In this document: in pieces, positions 42,106 through 50,547 of the stretch
Numbering within the stretch: position 1 is the first letter of the stretch
Layout of the letters: each line of letters begins with the position of its first letter
Assembly (NCBI RefSeq): GCF_001422735.1
Contig: NZ_LMLZ01000021.1
Coordinates: forward strand, 444,185 to 501,136
Length of the DNA: 56,952 nt
Source of the DNA: Acidovorax sp. Leaf78
GTDB lineage: Bacteria; Pseudomonadota; Gammaproteobacteria; Burkholderiales; Burkholderiaceae_C
Reading direction: 5' to 3'
The notes under the pieces: model-generated
Database searches by the model: none
What the model saw: the letters and a program-made list of their open reading frames with translations, nothing else
Told to the model about the DNA's origin: nothing
Position numbers and translations under genes: made by a program

Positions 42106-43455
42106 ATGACACCACCTTTGTTCCAACCCGTCGTGGACGACCTCGCTGCGCAGATTCGCGCAGGCCGTCTGCCGCCCGGCACCCGCCTGCCCACGCACCG
42201 CCAGCTGGCGCGCCAGCACGGCATCGCGCTGACCACGGCCACGCGGGTCTATGCCGAACTGCAGGCGCTGGGACTGGCCATTGGCGAAGTCGGCCGCGGC
42301 ACCTTTGTGCGCGAGACCACTGTGCCTGCCGGCCAAGCCGTGGACCAGCAGGCCGTCGCGGCCGGGGTGATGGACCTGAACTTCAACTACCCATCGCTGC
42401 CTGGGCAGGCCCGGATGCTGGCCAGCGGCCTGCGCCGACTGGTGGCCGGTGGCGACCTGGAGGCTCTGTTGCGCTACGCCCCGCACGGCGGCCGCCAGCA
42501 CGAGCGCGCGTGCGTGGCACACCATCTGGCCAGCGCACGCGGCCTGGTGGTGGACCCCGCCCAGGTGCTGATCGTGGATGGCGCACAGCACGGCCTGGCC
42601 GTGGCCTGCATGGCGCTGCTGCAGCCGGGCGACGTGGTGGCGGTGGACGCGCTCACCTACCCGGGGTTCAAGGCGCTGGCCGGCATGCTGCACCTCACCA
42701 TGGCGCCGCTGCCCGCCGCAGCAAACGGCACCGAGGGCCCCGACCTGGACGCGCTGCGGCGCCTGTGCGCCCGCCGGCGTGTGAAGGCCATCTACACCAT
42801 GCCCACCCTGCACAACCCGCTGGGCTGGGTCTGCAGCGCGCAGTGGCGGCAGGACCTGGCGGCCATCGTGCGCCAGCATGGCCTGGTGGCCATCGAGGAT
42901 GCGGCGTACGCCTTTCTGGCCAAGGATGCGCCCGCGCCCCTGGCCACCGTCGCCCCCGAGTCCACGGTGTACGTGTCCGGCCTGTCCAAGAGCGTGGCCA
43001 CCGGGCTGCGCTTCGGGTTCACGGCCGCGCCGCCGCAGTGGGCACCGCTGCTGCAGCGCGCCATCCGCACCACCACGTGGAACACGGCCGGCGTGGTCAC
43101 CGCCCTGGCCTGCGGCTGGCTGCAGGACGGCACCGTGCGCCGGCTGGAGGCAGAAAAGCGCCGCGACGCCACGGTGCGGCAAGCCATCGCGCGCAAGGTG
43201 CTGGCCGGGCTGCCGCTGGTGGGCCACCCTGCGTCGTACTTCAGCTGGCTGCCCCTGCCCGAGGGCGTGCGCGCCGACCGCGTGGCGGCGGCGCTGCTGA
43301 AGAGCGGCGTTTCCGTTTCCACCGCCGAGCCGTTCGCCACCTCGCGCCAGGTGCCCCACGCCATACGGCTGGCACTCGGCTCGGTAGCGCACGAGCAACT
43401 GCGCACTGCGTTGCAAACGGTGCGCAGCGTGGTGGCGGACCTCACGGACCGCTGA
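42106..43455 (+). CDS. MocR-type GntR/aminotransferase transcriptional regulator
   Basis: A 449-aa PLP-dependent regulator. The N-terminal GntR winged helix (residues 1-70, LPTHRQLARQHGIALTTATRVYAEL) joins a fold-type-I aminotransferase-like domain with the PLP Lys in VSGLSKSVATGLRFG and the NPLG segment. MocR proteins sense amino acids or vitamin-B6 related ligands. The divergent DJ-1/PfpI gene is the natural target (inference). A terminator-like hairpin lies after the gene at 43481. Confidence 0.92.
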   Translation: MTPPLFQPVVDDLAAQIRAGRLPPGTRLPTHRQLARQHGIALTTATRVYAELQALGLAIGEVGRGTFVRETTVPAGQAVDQQAVAAGVMDLNFNYPSLPGQARMLASGLRRLVAGGDLEALLRYAPHGGRQHERACVAHHLASARGLVVDPAQVLIVDGAQHGLAVACMALLQPGDVVAVDALTYPGFKALAGMLHLTMAPLPAAANGTEGPDLDALRRLCARRRVKAIYTMPTLHNPLGWVCSAQWRQDLAAIVRQHGLVAIEDAAYAFLAKDAPAPLATVAPESTVYVSGLSKSVATGLRFGFTAAPPQWAPLLQRAIRTTTWNTAGVVTALACGWLQDGTVRRLEAEKRRDATVRQAIARKVLAGLPLVGHPASYFSWLPLPEGVRADRVAAALLKSGVSVSTAEPFATSRQVPHAIRLALGSVAHEQLRTALQTVRSVVADLTDR

Positions 43456-43480
43456 CGCGCCCTGACCATGGGCGGCTATG

Positions 43481-43510
43481 AAAAAAGGCTCCGGCAGATG
43501 CGGGAGCCTT
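43481..43510 (-). terminator. Terminator of pmbA (minus strand)
   Basis: An 8-bp stem (43485-43492/43503-43510) ends, on the minus strand, in a run of six T (43481-43486). It is 66 bp past the pmbA stop and may also act for the MocR gene. Confidence 0.75.
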
Positions 43511-43575
43511 GGGTCTTTGGCGAAAGCACCGTGGCGCCGAACTCGCCGGCACGGCGGGGCATCAACGCATAGGCA

Positions 43576-45009
43576 TTAGCTGCCCGCCACCTTCATCCGG
43601 TTCACCAGCACCGAGCCCACCGACTTGGCGCCGTAGTTGTACACATCCGCCCCCACGGCCTCGATGCCCTTGAGCATGTCCTTGAGGTTGCCCGCGATGG
43701 TGATCTCGTGCACGGGGAAGGCGATGCGGCCGTTTTCCACCCAGAAGCCGCTCGCGCCGCGCGAATAGTCGCCCGTCACGTAGTTCACGCCCTGGCCCAT
43801 GAGCTCGACCACGAACAGGCCGGTGCCCAGCTTCTGCAGCATGGCATCGAGGTCGTCGCCCGGTTGCGTCAGGCGCGACGTCAGCGTCAGGTTGTGCGAG
43901 CCACCGGCGTTGCCCGTGGTCTTCATGCCCAGCTTGCGCGCCGAGTAGCTCGACAGGAAGTAGCCCTGCACGCGCCCGCCCTGCACCACCTTGCGCGGCG
44001 CCACGCGCACGCCCTCTTCGTCGAACGGAGAGCTGCCCTTGCCGCGCAGCACGAACGGGTCTTCGGCGATGTCGATGTGCTTGGGGAACACCATCTTGCC
44101 CAGCGAGTCGAGCAAGAAGCTGCTCTTGCGGTACAGCGAGCCACCGCTCACGGCCTGCACGAAGCCGCCCAGCAGGCCCGCGGCCAGCGTGGATTCGAAC
44201 AGCACCGGGCACTGCGTGGTGGGGATCTTGCGGCTGCCCAGGCGGCTCAGCGCGCGCTGCGCGGCGTAGCGGCCCACGGCCTCGGGCGAGGCCAGCTCGG
44301 CCGCGTCGCGCATGGAGCTGTACCAGGCGTCGCGTTGCATCTCGGCATTGCGGCCGGGCAGCGATGCGATGGGCGCCACCGAGAAGCTGTGGCGCGAGCT
44401 GGCATAGCCGCCCCGAAAGCCGCGCGTGTGGGCGCTGAAGAAATGGCTTTGCTGCGCCGACACGCCCGCACCTTCGCTGTTGGTGATGCGCCGGTGGGTC
44501 TTGAGCGCCGCGGCCTCGCATTCCATGGCCATCTGGGCCGCCTGCTCGCTGTCGACGGCCCAGGGGTGGAACAGGTCCAGGTCGCGGTGGGTGTCGGTGG
44601 GCGCGATGTCATCGGCATCGGGTAGGCCCGCCACCGGGTCTTCAGCCGTGAAGCGGGCGATGTCGTACGCCGCCTGCACGGTCTGCTCGATGGCCTTCGT
44701 GGAGAAGTCGGAGGTGCTGGCGTTGCCGCGGCGGTTGCCGAGGTAGACGGTCACGCCCAGCGACTTGTCGCGGTTGCGTTCGACATTTTCAAGTTCGCCC
44801 TTGCGCACGCTGACCGACAGGCCGCAGCCTTCGGACGCTTCGGCGCCGGCATCGGTGGCGCCCAGCTTCTTGGCGTGCGCCAGGGCGCGGTCCACCAGCT
44901 CTTCAAAGAAGGGGCGGCTGTAGCTGAAGCCCGAGTCGGGAGTGCGGGGGGCGGTGGCTGCGGCAGCAGCGCCAGGCGCGCGCGCGGCGCTTTGGGAGGG
45001 TTTGTTCAT
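43576..45009 (-). CDS. pmbA: PmbA/TldE metalloprotease component
   Basis: A 477-aa TldD/PmbA family protein. With TldD it forms a heteromeric protease that processes peptides such as microcins and CcdA-type antitoxins (family knowledge). It contains the family segments GVTVYLGNRRGNASTSDFS and GDYSRGASGFWVENGRIAFPVHEITIAGNL. PmbA lacks the HExxxH zinc site of TldD, and none is seen. The start at 45009 precedes an Ala-rich tract of about 25 residues. It is divergent from darP, a common arrangement. Confidence 0.95.
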   Translation of the reverse strand: MNKPSQSAARAPGAAAAATAPRTPDSGFSYSRPFFEELVDRALAHAKKLGATDAGAEASEGCGLSVSVRKGELENVERNRDKSLGVTVYLGNRRGNASTSDFSTKAIEQTVQAAYDIARFTAEDPVAGLPDADDIAPTDTHRDLDLFHPWAVDSEQAAQMAMECEAAALKTHRRITNSEGAGVSAQQSHFFSAHTRGFRGGYASSRHSFSVAPIASLPGRNAEMQRDAWYSSMRDAAELASPEAVGRYAAQRALSRLGSRKIPTTQCPVLFESTLAAGLLGGFVQAVSGGSLYRKSSFLLDSLGKMVFPKHIDIAEDPFVLRGKGSSPFDEEGVRVAPRKVVQGGRVQGYFLSSYSARKLGMKTTGNAGGSHNLTLTSRLTQPGDDLDAMLQKLGTGLFVVELMGQGVNYVTGDYSRGASGFWVENGRIAFPVHEITIAGNLKDMLKGIEAVGADVYNYGAKSVGSVLVNRMKVAGS

Positions 45010-45073
45010 AGCGACGGCTATGATACTTGCCGCTGTGGCGCGCGCTGCGCCACCTCCCATTTGCCCCCACCCC

Positions 45074-45760
45074 ATGTCACGCAAACCCAAAAAAGGCTAC
45101 TTTGTGAGAGGCCAGTTCGTTGCCGAAGGCAGCGAACTGGACATTCAACTCAAGGCCGAACTCAAAGGCACGCCGGATGCCAGCCGCACGGATATGAAGC
45201 GCGAGAGCGATGAACTTCAGGATCTGGGCAAGGAACTGCTGGGCCTGCGCGCCGACCTGTTCAACAACGTGGGGCTGCCCAACAAGCTGGTGGATGCCAT
45301 CAACGAAGCCAAGCGCATCACCAACTTCGAGGGCAAGCGCCGCCAGATGCAGTTTGTGGGCAAGCTCATGCGCAAGCTCGAGCCCCAACTGGTGGATGCC
45401 GCCCGCCAGGCGCTGGAAGTGCAGCGCACCGGCTCGGCCTCCGACAAGCTGGCCCTGCACCTGGCCGAGCAGTGGCGCGACCGCCTGATCGCCGACGACG
45501 ACGCCCTGCCCCAGTGGATGGACGAGCACCCCGGCACCGACACGCAGCAGCTGCGCGCCCTGATCCGCCAGGCGCGCAAGGATGCGCAACCGGCCGGCAA
45601 GGTCGCCAATGTCCAGGCCTCCCAGGGCCTGGCGCCGCGCAAGGGCCGCGCGTACCGCGAGCTGTTCCAGCTGGTGCGCGAGCACCTGGGCGGCGGCGCC
45701 GGCGACGCCGATGACCACGGCGACCTGGACGAAGACGGCGACGAGGACGGCAATGACTGA
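45074..45760 (+). CDS. darP: Ribosome-associated protein DarP (YjgA)
   Basis: A 228-aa DUF615 protein that promotes late 50S subunit assembly in E. coli. The all-helical family pattern is clear (SRTDMKRESDELQDLGKELL; FEGKRRQMQFVGKLMRKL; QLRALIRQARKD). The C-terminal tail is very acidic (DADDHGDLDEDGDEDGND). It overlaps the mog start by 8 bp, so the two are translationally coupled. Confidence 0.94.
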   Translation: MSRKPKKGYFVRGQFVAEGSELDIQLKAELKGTPDASRTDMKRESDELQDLGKELLGLRADLFNNVGLPNKLVDAINEAKRITNFEGKRRQMQFVGKLMRKLEPQLVDAARQALEVQRTGSASDKLALHLAEQWRDRLIADDDALPQWMDEHPGTDTQQLRALIRQARKDAQPAGKVANVQASQGLAPRKGRAYRELFQLVREHLGGGAGDADDHGDLDEDGDEDGND

Positions 45761-46382
45761 CACCCCCACAGGCATGGGCGGCGCGCTGCACGATGCCGTG
45801 CGCATCGGCATCGTCTCGGTCAGCGACCGCGCCAGCACCGGTGTGTATGAAGACAAGGGCCTGCCGGCACTGCAGGACTGGCTGGCCCGCGCGCTGCACA
45901 ACCCCATCGCCTTCGAGCCGCGCCTGATCCCCGACGAGCAGGAGCGCATCAGCGCCACGCTGATCGAGCTGGTGGACACGGCGGGTTGCCACCTGGTGCT
46001 CACCACCGGCGGCACTGGCCCCGCACTGCGCGACGTGACGCCCGAGGCCACGCTGGCCGTGGCGCACAAGGAGATGCCGGGCTTTGGCGAGCAGATGCGC
46101 CAGATCAGTCTCAAGTTCGTCCCCACGGCCATCCTCTCGCGCCAGGTGGCGGTGATCCGCGGCCAGAGCCTGATCATCAACCTTCCCGGCCAGCCAAAGG
46201 CGATTGCCGAGACGCTGGAAGGCCTGAAGGACGCCGAGGGCGGACAGATCGTGCCCGGCATCTTCGCGGCCGTGCCCTACTGCATCGACCTGATCGGCGG
46301 GCCGTACCTGGAGACGCGGGATGCGGTGTGCAAGGCGTTCCGGCCCAAGAGCGCGGTGCGGCCGCCCAGGACGGCGGCATAG
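45753..46382 (+). CDS. mog: Molybdopterin adenylyltransferase
   Basis: A 209-aa MogA-family enzyme that adenylates molybdopterin before molybdenum insertion. It has the sugar-nucleotide binding motif VLTTGGTGPALRDVTPEAT and the IINLPGQPKAIAETLEG segment. It could support the molybdenum cofactor of nasA, though it is 20 kb away and in a housekeeping operon with darP. The start overlaps darP. Confidence 0.93.
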   Translation: MTDTPTGMGGALHDAVRIGIVSVSDRASTGVYEDKGLPALQDWLARALHNPIAFEPRLIPDEQERISATLIELVDTAGCHLVLTTGGTGPALRDVTPEATLAVAHKEMPGFGEQMRQISLKFVPTAILSRQVAVIRGQSLIINLPGQPKAIAETLEGLKDAEGGQIVPGIFAAVPYCIDLIGGPYLETRDAVCKAFRPKSAVRPPRTAA

Positions 46383-46468
46383 ACGCCTGCGCCCCAAATC
46401 TTTCCGACTGCCAGAACGACTACCCGCGCCAAGGCGGGCCCGTCGAACAAAACCTGCCACTTCCGAAC

Positions 46469-47488
46469 ATGCCCATCTACCGTTGCAACCAATGCAGTTT
46501 CGTCTCGGAGGACGCCACAACCCCGGTGGGCACACGAGTCGCCTGCGGCCGTTGTGGCACGCCCAGCATGGTCTACGGCACGGTGTTCTATGTGGAAAAG
46601 CTGGTCGAGCGGTACTTTGCAGCCTTGCGTGAGGTGGCGGCGCTACAGCAGGCAGACAAGCCGGTTGCGGCCGACACCGGCGGTCCCGCACCCGTGGAGG
46701 ACGCAGCGGCGAAGATCGATACGCTGGCAGGTATCGATCACAACAACACCACCGCGCTCGCCACGGCAGAACAGCATGCTCCGCTGAGCGCATGGTTTGC
46801 AGCGCGCCAGATCGAGGCCCGCTTCGACTATGCCTTGGTAGATACCAGCGGCTTCTTCGATGACGCCGCGAAGATGCTTGGTGAAGGCTACGAGCTGTAT
46901 GCCGAGCTGATCGACCGCGTGCGGTTTGCCTACCGCAAGAGCCATGGTTGGGTGAATCTGGAGCTGGCCAACCTGTCGCAAAAGGACGCACAGGCCATCA
47001 ACACACTGTGCCGCCAGCTCTACAGCCACACGTTTTTCTCGCGCTATCACTATCAAAAGCCCGAAAAGATCGTCAGGCTGACCTTGCAGACCGCCCCGGC
47101 CGTGCGGCAGTTCTTCGATGGCGGCTGGCTGGAATGGTATGCCTTCATCGAGCTGCTGACGCAACTGCGCCAGCGCGGGCGCGCTGCCTCGTGCGCCCGA
47201 AGCGTCAAGGTCGTGTTCCCGAATGAAGACCTGCACGAGCTCGATGTCATTGCCCTGCCTGAAGGCCAGGCGCCGATCTGCATCGAATGCAAATCCGGCG
47301 AATTCCGCCGAGACATCGACAAATACTTGCGACTGCGCAAGCGACTGGGCGTGGACCGCAGCCGCTTCATCATTTGCGCCACCGACTTGAACGAGGAACA
47401 GGCCGCGGGCCTCACCACCATGTACGAGCTGACCTTTGTGACGCTTGGCTCACTGGGAAAGCACCTCAACGCACTGATCAAGGCGTGA
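46469..47488 (+). CDS. Zinc-ribbon protein with Card1/DUF1887-like PD-(D/E)xK nuclease domain
   Basis: A 339-aa protein. N terminus: a zinc ribbon (C6, C9, C26, C29). Residues about 85-205 are helical and unassigned. Residues about 215-339 match the Card1/Can2-type nuclease core: GGWLE (E222), HELD (D259) and IECKSG (E273, K275), all catalytic positions present. In Card1 this domain is fused to a CARF sensor for cyclic oligoadenylate; here the CARF is absent and no CRISPR locus is nearby. It may be a stand-alone DNA/RNA nuclease, perhaps in defence (inference). Codon use looks less GC-biased than the neighbours. Confidence 0.75.
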   Translation: MPIYRCNQCSFVSEDATTPVGTRVACGRCGTPSMVYGTVFYVEKLVERYFAALREVAALQQADKPVAADTGGPAPVEDAAAKIDTLAGIDHNNTTALATAEQHAPLSAWFAARQIEARFDYALVDTSGFFDDAAKMLGEGYELYAELIDRVRFAYRKSHGWVNLELANLSQKDAQAINTLCRQLYSHTFFSRYHYQKPEKIVRLTLQTAPAVRQFFDGGWLEWYAFIELLTQLRQRGRAASCARSVKVVFPNEDLHELDVIALPEGQAPICIECKSGEFRRDIDKYLRLRKRLGVDRSRFIICATDLNEEQAAGLTTMYELTFVTLGSLGKHLNALIKA

Positions 47489-47512
47489 CCGAGTCCTGAT
47501 CGTGGTCACGCC
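47482..47512. terminator. Hairpin between the nuclease and cysE genes
   Basis: A perfect 9-bp stem (47482-47490/47504-47512) overlaps the nuclease stop codon region and precedes the convergent cysE stop. No T-tract follows, so termination would be weak or factor-dependent. Confidence 0.45.
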
Positions 47513-47531
47513 CTGACTGAGGGCCCCGGCG

Positions 47532-48314
47532 CTACTTGCCCACCAGCTCGTTGAACTTGCCCGCCTCGAACTGCTCCTTGATCGCCGCGTCGCAGGGCAC
47601 GCAGTCCTGGGCCTGGTGCGATGAGGCGGAGAGCTTCTCGATGGCCCGCCACAAGAGCGCGATCTGATGCTCCTGCGACGAGGCGTTGTCGATCAGGCCG
47701 CGCATGGCCTGCGAGAGCGGGTCGTCCTCCTGCGTGATGCCGTAGGCCGTGAACTTGCGGGCCTGCTGGGGCTCGGTCACGTCGGCGCTCTCGCCGGCCT
47801 TGGACGGGATGATGCGGGCCGGAATGCCCACCGCCGTAGCGCCTGGCGGCACCGGCTTGATCACCACGGCGTTGCTGCCGATCTTGGCGCCGTCACCCAC
47901 CTCGAAGCCGCCCAGCACCTTGGCACCCGCGCTGACCACCACGTCGCGGCCCAGGGTGGGATGGCGCTTGGCGCCCTTGTACAGCGAGGTGCCGCCCAGC
48001 GTCACGCCCTGGTAGATGGTGCAGCCGTCGCCGATTTCGGCGGTCTCGCCCACCACCACGCCCATGGCATGGTCGAAGAACACGCGCTCGCCGATCTTGG
48101 CGCCGGGGTGGATCTCGATGCCGGTGGACCAGCGCGCAAAGTGCGAGATGAAACGCCCCGGCCACTTCAGGCCGTTGTTCCAGCACCAGTGCGCGGGCCG
48201 GTGCAGCCAGATCGCGTGCAGGCCCGGATAACAGGTGATCACCTCCCACGTGCTGCGCGCGGCAGGATCGCGGTCGAGGATGCACTGGATATCGGAACGC
48301 AGGCGGGCGAGCAT
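47532..48314 (-). CDS. cysE: Serine O-acetyltransferase
   Basis: Acetylates serine with acetyl-CoA, the first step of cysteine synthesis. The 260-aa product has an N-terminal helical part and the left-handed beta-helix with hexapeptide repeats ([44 protein letters not shown]). It lacks part of the longer N-terminal region of E. coli CysE, matching the shorter class seen in Gram-positives and betaproteobacteria. The tail after residue 190 is non-repeating. It is in line with trmJ upstream, gap 35 bp, suggesting cotranscription. Confidence 0.94.
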   Translation of the reverse strand: MLARLRSDIQCILDRDPAARSTWEVITCYPGLHAIWLHRPAHWCWNNGLKWPGRFISHFARWSTGIEIHPGAKIGERVFFDHAMGVVVGETAEIGDGCTIYQGVTLGGTSLYKGAKRHPTLGRDVVVSAGAKVLGGFEVGDGAKIGSNAVVIKPVPPGATAVGIPARIIPSKAGESADVTEPQQARKFTAYGITQEDDPLSQAMRGLIDNASSQEHQIALLWRAIEKLSASSHQAQDCVPCDAAIKEQFEAGKFNELVGK

Positions 48315-48349
48315 CGGTTGTTTTCGTTATGTGTTTATGGCCGCACAGT

Positions 48350-49144
48350 CTATCGTTTTGACCCGCCGGCCTCGATCATCGATTTGGCGACACCTCGCAG
48401 GATGTGGATTTCTTCGGGGCTGAGCTGCGCGCGGTTGAAAAGCTGGTTAAGGCGCGGCATGAGCTTCTTGGGCGCGGCCGGGTCCAGAAAGCCGATGGCC
48501 GTGAGCGCCTGCTCCCAGTGGCCCAGCATGCCGGCCACCTGCGCGGCGTCGGCCAGGCTGCGCTCGGTGGTGGCGTCCTGCACCGCAAAGCCGCCCAGCG
48601 CCAGGCGCCACTCGTAAGCGATGACCTGGATGGCCGCGCCCAGGTTGAGCGAGCCGAAGCCGGGGTTGGTGGGGATGGAGAGCGCCACATGGCAGCGGTA
48701 GACGTCTTCGTTGGCCATGCCGAAGCGCTCGGAGCCGAAAAGGAAGGCCACGCCGGCCTGGCTGGCCGGTTTTGCATCCAGATCTGATGCTGTATCAGGC
48801 CCTACCGCTTGCTGCGACTGCGCTGCCAGCTCACTTTTCAGGAGCATCTCGAAGTGATCCCGGGGTGACGCTGTGGGCGGGCCGAAGTCGCGCGGGGTCA
48901 TGGCGGTGGCGCACAGGTGGCTGATGCCATCGAGCGCCTCGTCCAGCGTGGCGACGATGCGGGCGTTGTTCAGCACGTCCAGGGCGCCGCTGGCGCGCTG
49001 GATGGTTTCCTCGCGCCGCAGCACGTTGGCCCAGCGGGGCGCCACCAGCACCAGGTCGTCGAAGCCCATGGTTTTCATGGCGCGGGCGGCAGCGCCCACA
49101 TTGCCGGCGTGGCTGGTGTTGATCAGGACAAAACGGGTCTTCAT
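48350..49144 (-). CDS. trmJ: tRNA (cytidine/uridine-2'-O)-methyltransferase TrmJ
   Basis: SPOUT methyltransferase for Cm32/Um32 of tRNA, 264 aa. Conserved parts: FVLINTSHAGNVGAAARAMKTMGF, FLFGSERFGMANEDV and ALSIPTNPGFGSLNLGAAIQV (the SAM-binding knot). Between them lies a 25-residue insert (SQQAVGPDTASDLDAKPASQ) not expected in the family; the DNA there (48778-48838) resembles a decayed dispersed repeat. The start at 49144 fits the conserved N terminus. It is divergent from suhB. Confidence 0.93.
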   Translation of the reverse strand: MKTRFVLINTSHAGNVGAAARAMKTMGFDDLVLVAPRWANVLRREETIQRASGALDVLNNARIVATLDEALDGISHLCATAMTPRDFGPPTASPRDHFEMLLKSELAAQSQQAVGPDTASDLDAKPASQAGVAFLFGSERFGMANEDVYRCHVALSIPTNPGFGSLNLGAAIQVIAYEWRLALGGFAVQDATTERSLADAAQVAGMLGHWEQALTAIGFLDPAAPKKLMPRLNQLFNRAQLSPEEIHILRGVAKSMIEAGGSKR

Positions 49145-49188
49145 GGCGCAGGAACGGTAGGAGCGCAACGGCGCAGAAAAGCCGTGCG

Positions 49189-49218
49189 TTAGGCAAAAAA
49201 AGGCGGTCCGGGTAAAAT
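49189..49218 (+). promoter_or_regulatory. Candidate sigma-70 promoter of suhB
   Basis: TTAGGC (49189-49194) and TAAAAT (49213-49218) are separated by 18 bp, about 110 bp upstream of the suhB start. The match is moderate but is the best in the divergent region. Confidence 0.45.
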
Positions 49219-49326
49219 CCCGCCCTCATTGTCGCCGCCCGCATCGCCGGGACGGACCGACCCGCTCATGATTCGCAGGCCGCCACGCCCTTTTTGTGCC
49301 GGGCGCCCTGCTCACCACCACAATTT

Positions 49327-50304
49327 ATGTCGTCCAATCTGCACCCCATGCTCAACGTGGCCATCAAGGCTGCACGCGCCGCCGGCGCCATCATCAACCG
49401 CGCGGCCCTGGACGTGGAATCGGTGCGGATCTCGCAAAAGCAGATCAACGACTTCGTGACCGAAGTGGACCACGCGTCCGAGAAGATCATCATCGAGACG
49501 CTGCTCACGGCATACCCCGGCCACGGCATCCTGGCCGAAGAATCGGGTACGGAATACGGCGCCAAGGATTCGGAATTCGTCTGGATCATCGACCCGCTGG
49601 ACGGCACCACCAACTTCATCCACGGCTTTCCCGTCTACTGCGTCAGCATCGCGCTCGCCGTGAAGGGCAAGGTCGAGCAGGCCGTCGTGTACGACCCTAG
49701 CCGCAACGACCTGTTCACCGCCACCAAGGGCCGCGGCGCCTACCTGAACGAGCGCCGCATCCGCGTGAGCAAGCGCACCCAGCTCAAGGACTGCCTGATC
49801 TCCACCGGCTTCCCCTTCCGCCCGGGCGACAACTTCAAGAGCTACCTGAACATGATGGCCGACGTGATGCAGCGCACCGCCGGCCTGCGCCGCCCTGGTG
49901 CCGCCGCGCTGGACCTGGCCTATGTGGCCGCGGGCTTTACCGATGGCTTCTTCGAGACCGGCCTGTCGATCTGGGACGTGGCCGCAGGCTCGCTGCTGGT
50001 GACCGAGGCGGGTGGCTTGGTGGGCAACTTCACGGGTGAAGCGGACTTTCTGGAGCAGCGCGAGTGCCTGGCCGGCAACCCCCGCATCTACGGCCAGCTG
50101 GTGCCCATTTTGGGCAAGTACAGCAAGTTCGCGAGTGCAGGCGACAAGGCGGCGGTGCGCCAGGCGGCTGTAGCAGAAGGCGGCAGCGGTGCAGACCCGA
50201 TCGATGAGCAAGAGCCTGCGGAAGCGGACAATGCTGGCAATGACGCCCAGGACAACCATGCAGCCAAGAATGGCGGCGGCAAGAGCGAAGACGCGCCTTT
50301 CTGA
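49327..50304 (+). CDS. suhB: Inositol-1-monophosphatase family protein SuhB
   Basis: A 325-aa magnesium-dependent phosphatase. Metal-binding motifs are intact: [18 protein letters not shown] and LSIWDVAAG. SuhB also acts in rRNA antitermination in E. coli, a role that may apply here. The domain ends near residue 265, and about 55 acidic, Asn/Asp/Glu-rich residues follow, unlike E. coli SuhB. The start at 49327 gives [24 protein letters not shown]-like terminator follows. Confidence 0.93.
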   Translation: MSSNLHPMLNVAIKAARAAGAIINRAALDVESVRISQKQINDFVTEVDHASEKIIIETLLTAYPGHGILAEESGTEYGAKDSEFVWIIDPLDGTTNFIHGFPVYCVSIALAVKGKVEQAVVYDPSRNDLFTATKGRGAYLNERRIRVSKRTQLKDCLISTGFPFRPGDNFKSYLNMMADVMQRTAGLRRPGAAALDLAYVAAGFTDGFFETGLSIWDVAAGSLLVTEAGGLVGNFTGEADFLEQRECLAGNPRIYGQLVPILGKYSKFASAGDKAAVRQAAVAEGGSGADPIDEQEPAEADNAGNDAQDNHAAKNGGGKSEDAPF

Positions 50305-50324
50305 CATCCGCAACCTGCAGCCTG

Positions 50325-50392
50325 AACCGTTCGGGCTGAGCCTGTCGAAGCCTTGCGAAGCGCTTCGGCAAGCTCAGCGTGAACGGTTTTTT
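50325..50392 (+). terminator. REP-like repeat acting as suhB terminator
   Basis: Two inverted copies of the unit seen at 548-615 (50329-50349 and 50364-50384) form a long hairpin with outer arms AACCGTTC/GAACGGTT and a six-T run. It lies 20 bp after the suhB stop, so the repeat probably serves as an intrinsic terminator. Confidence 0.75.
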
Positions 50393-50547
50393 GGTTTTGC
50401 GAGATCACTGCAGGTGAGCCTGCGGCCCTGGAGACATGGGCCTCTTGTCCCGCCCGCCCGGGCAGCCGGTGAAAAGCCCTCTTTTGTGCGGCATGCGTTC
50501 ACTGGCCGCACAGCTTGCAGGCTGGCGCGCCACACCCTCACCAGCCA
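50393..50547. other. Short intergenic region, nothing recognised
   Basis: About 155 bp between the suhB terminator and the convergent HD-GYP gene. No hairpin, promoter or gene that I can support. Confidence 0.4.

Noticed and set aside
46469..47488. Type III CRISPR accessory effector
   Set aside because: The nuclease core resembles Card1, but no CARF domain, repeats or cas genes are in the window, so CRISPR linkage is not supported.
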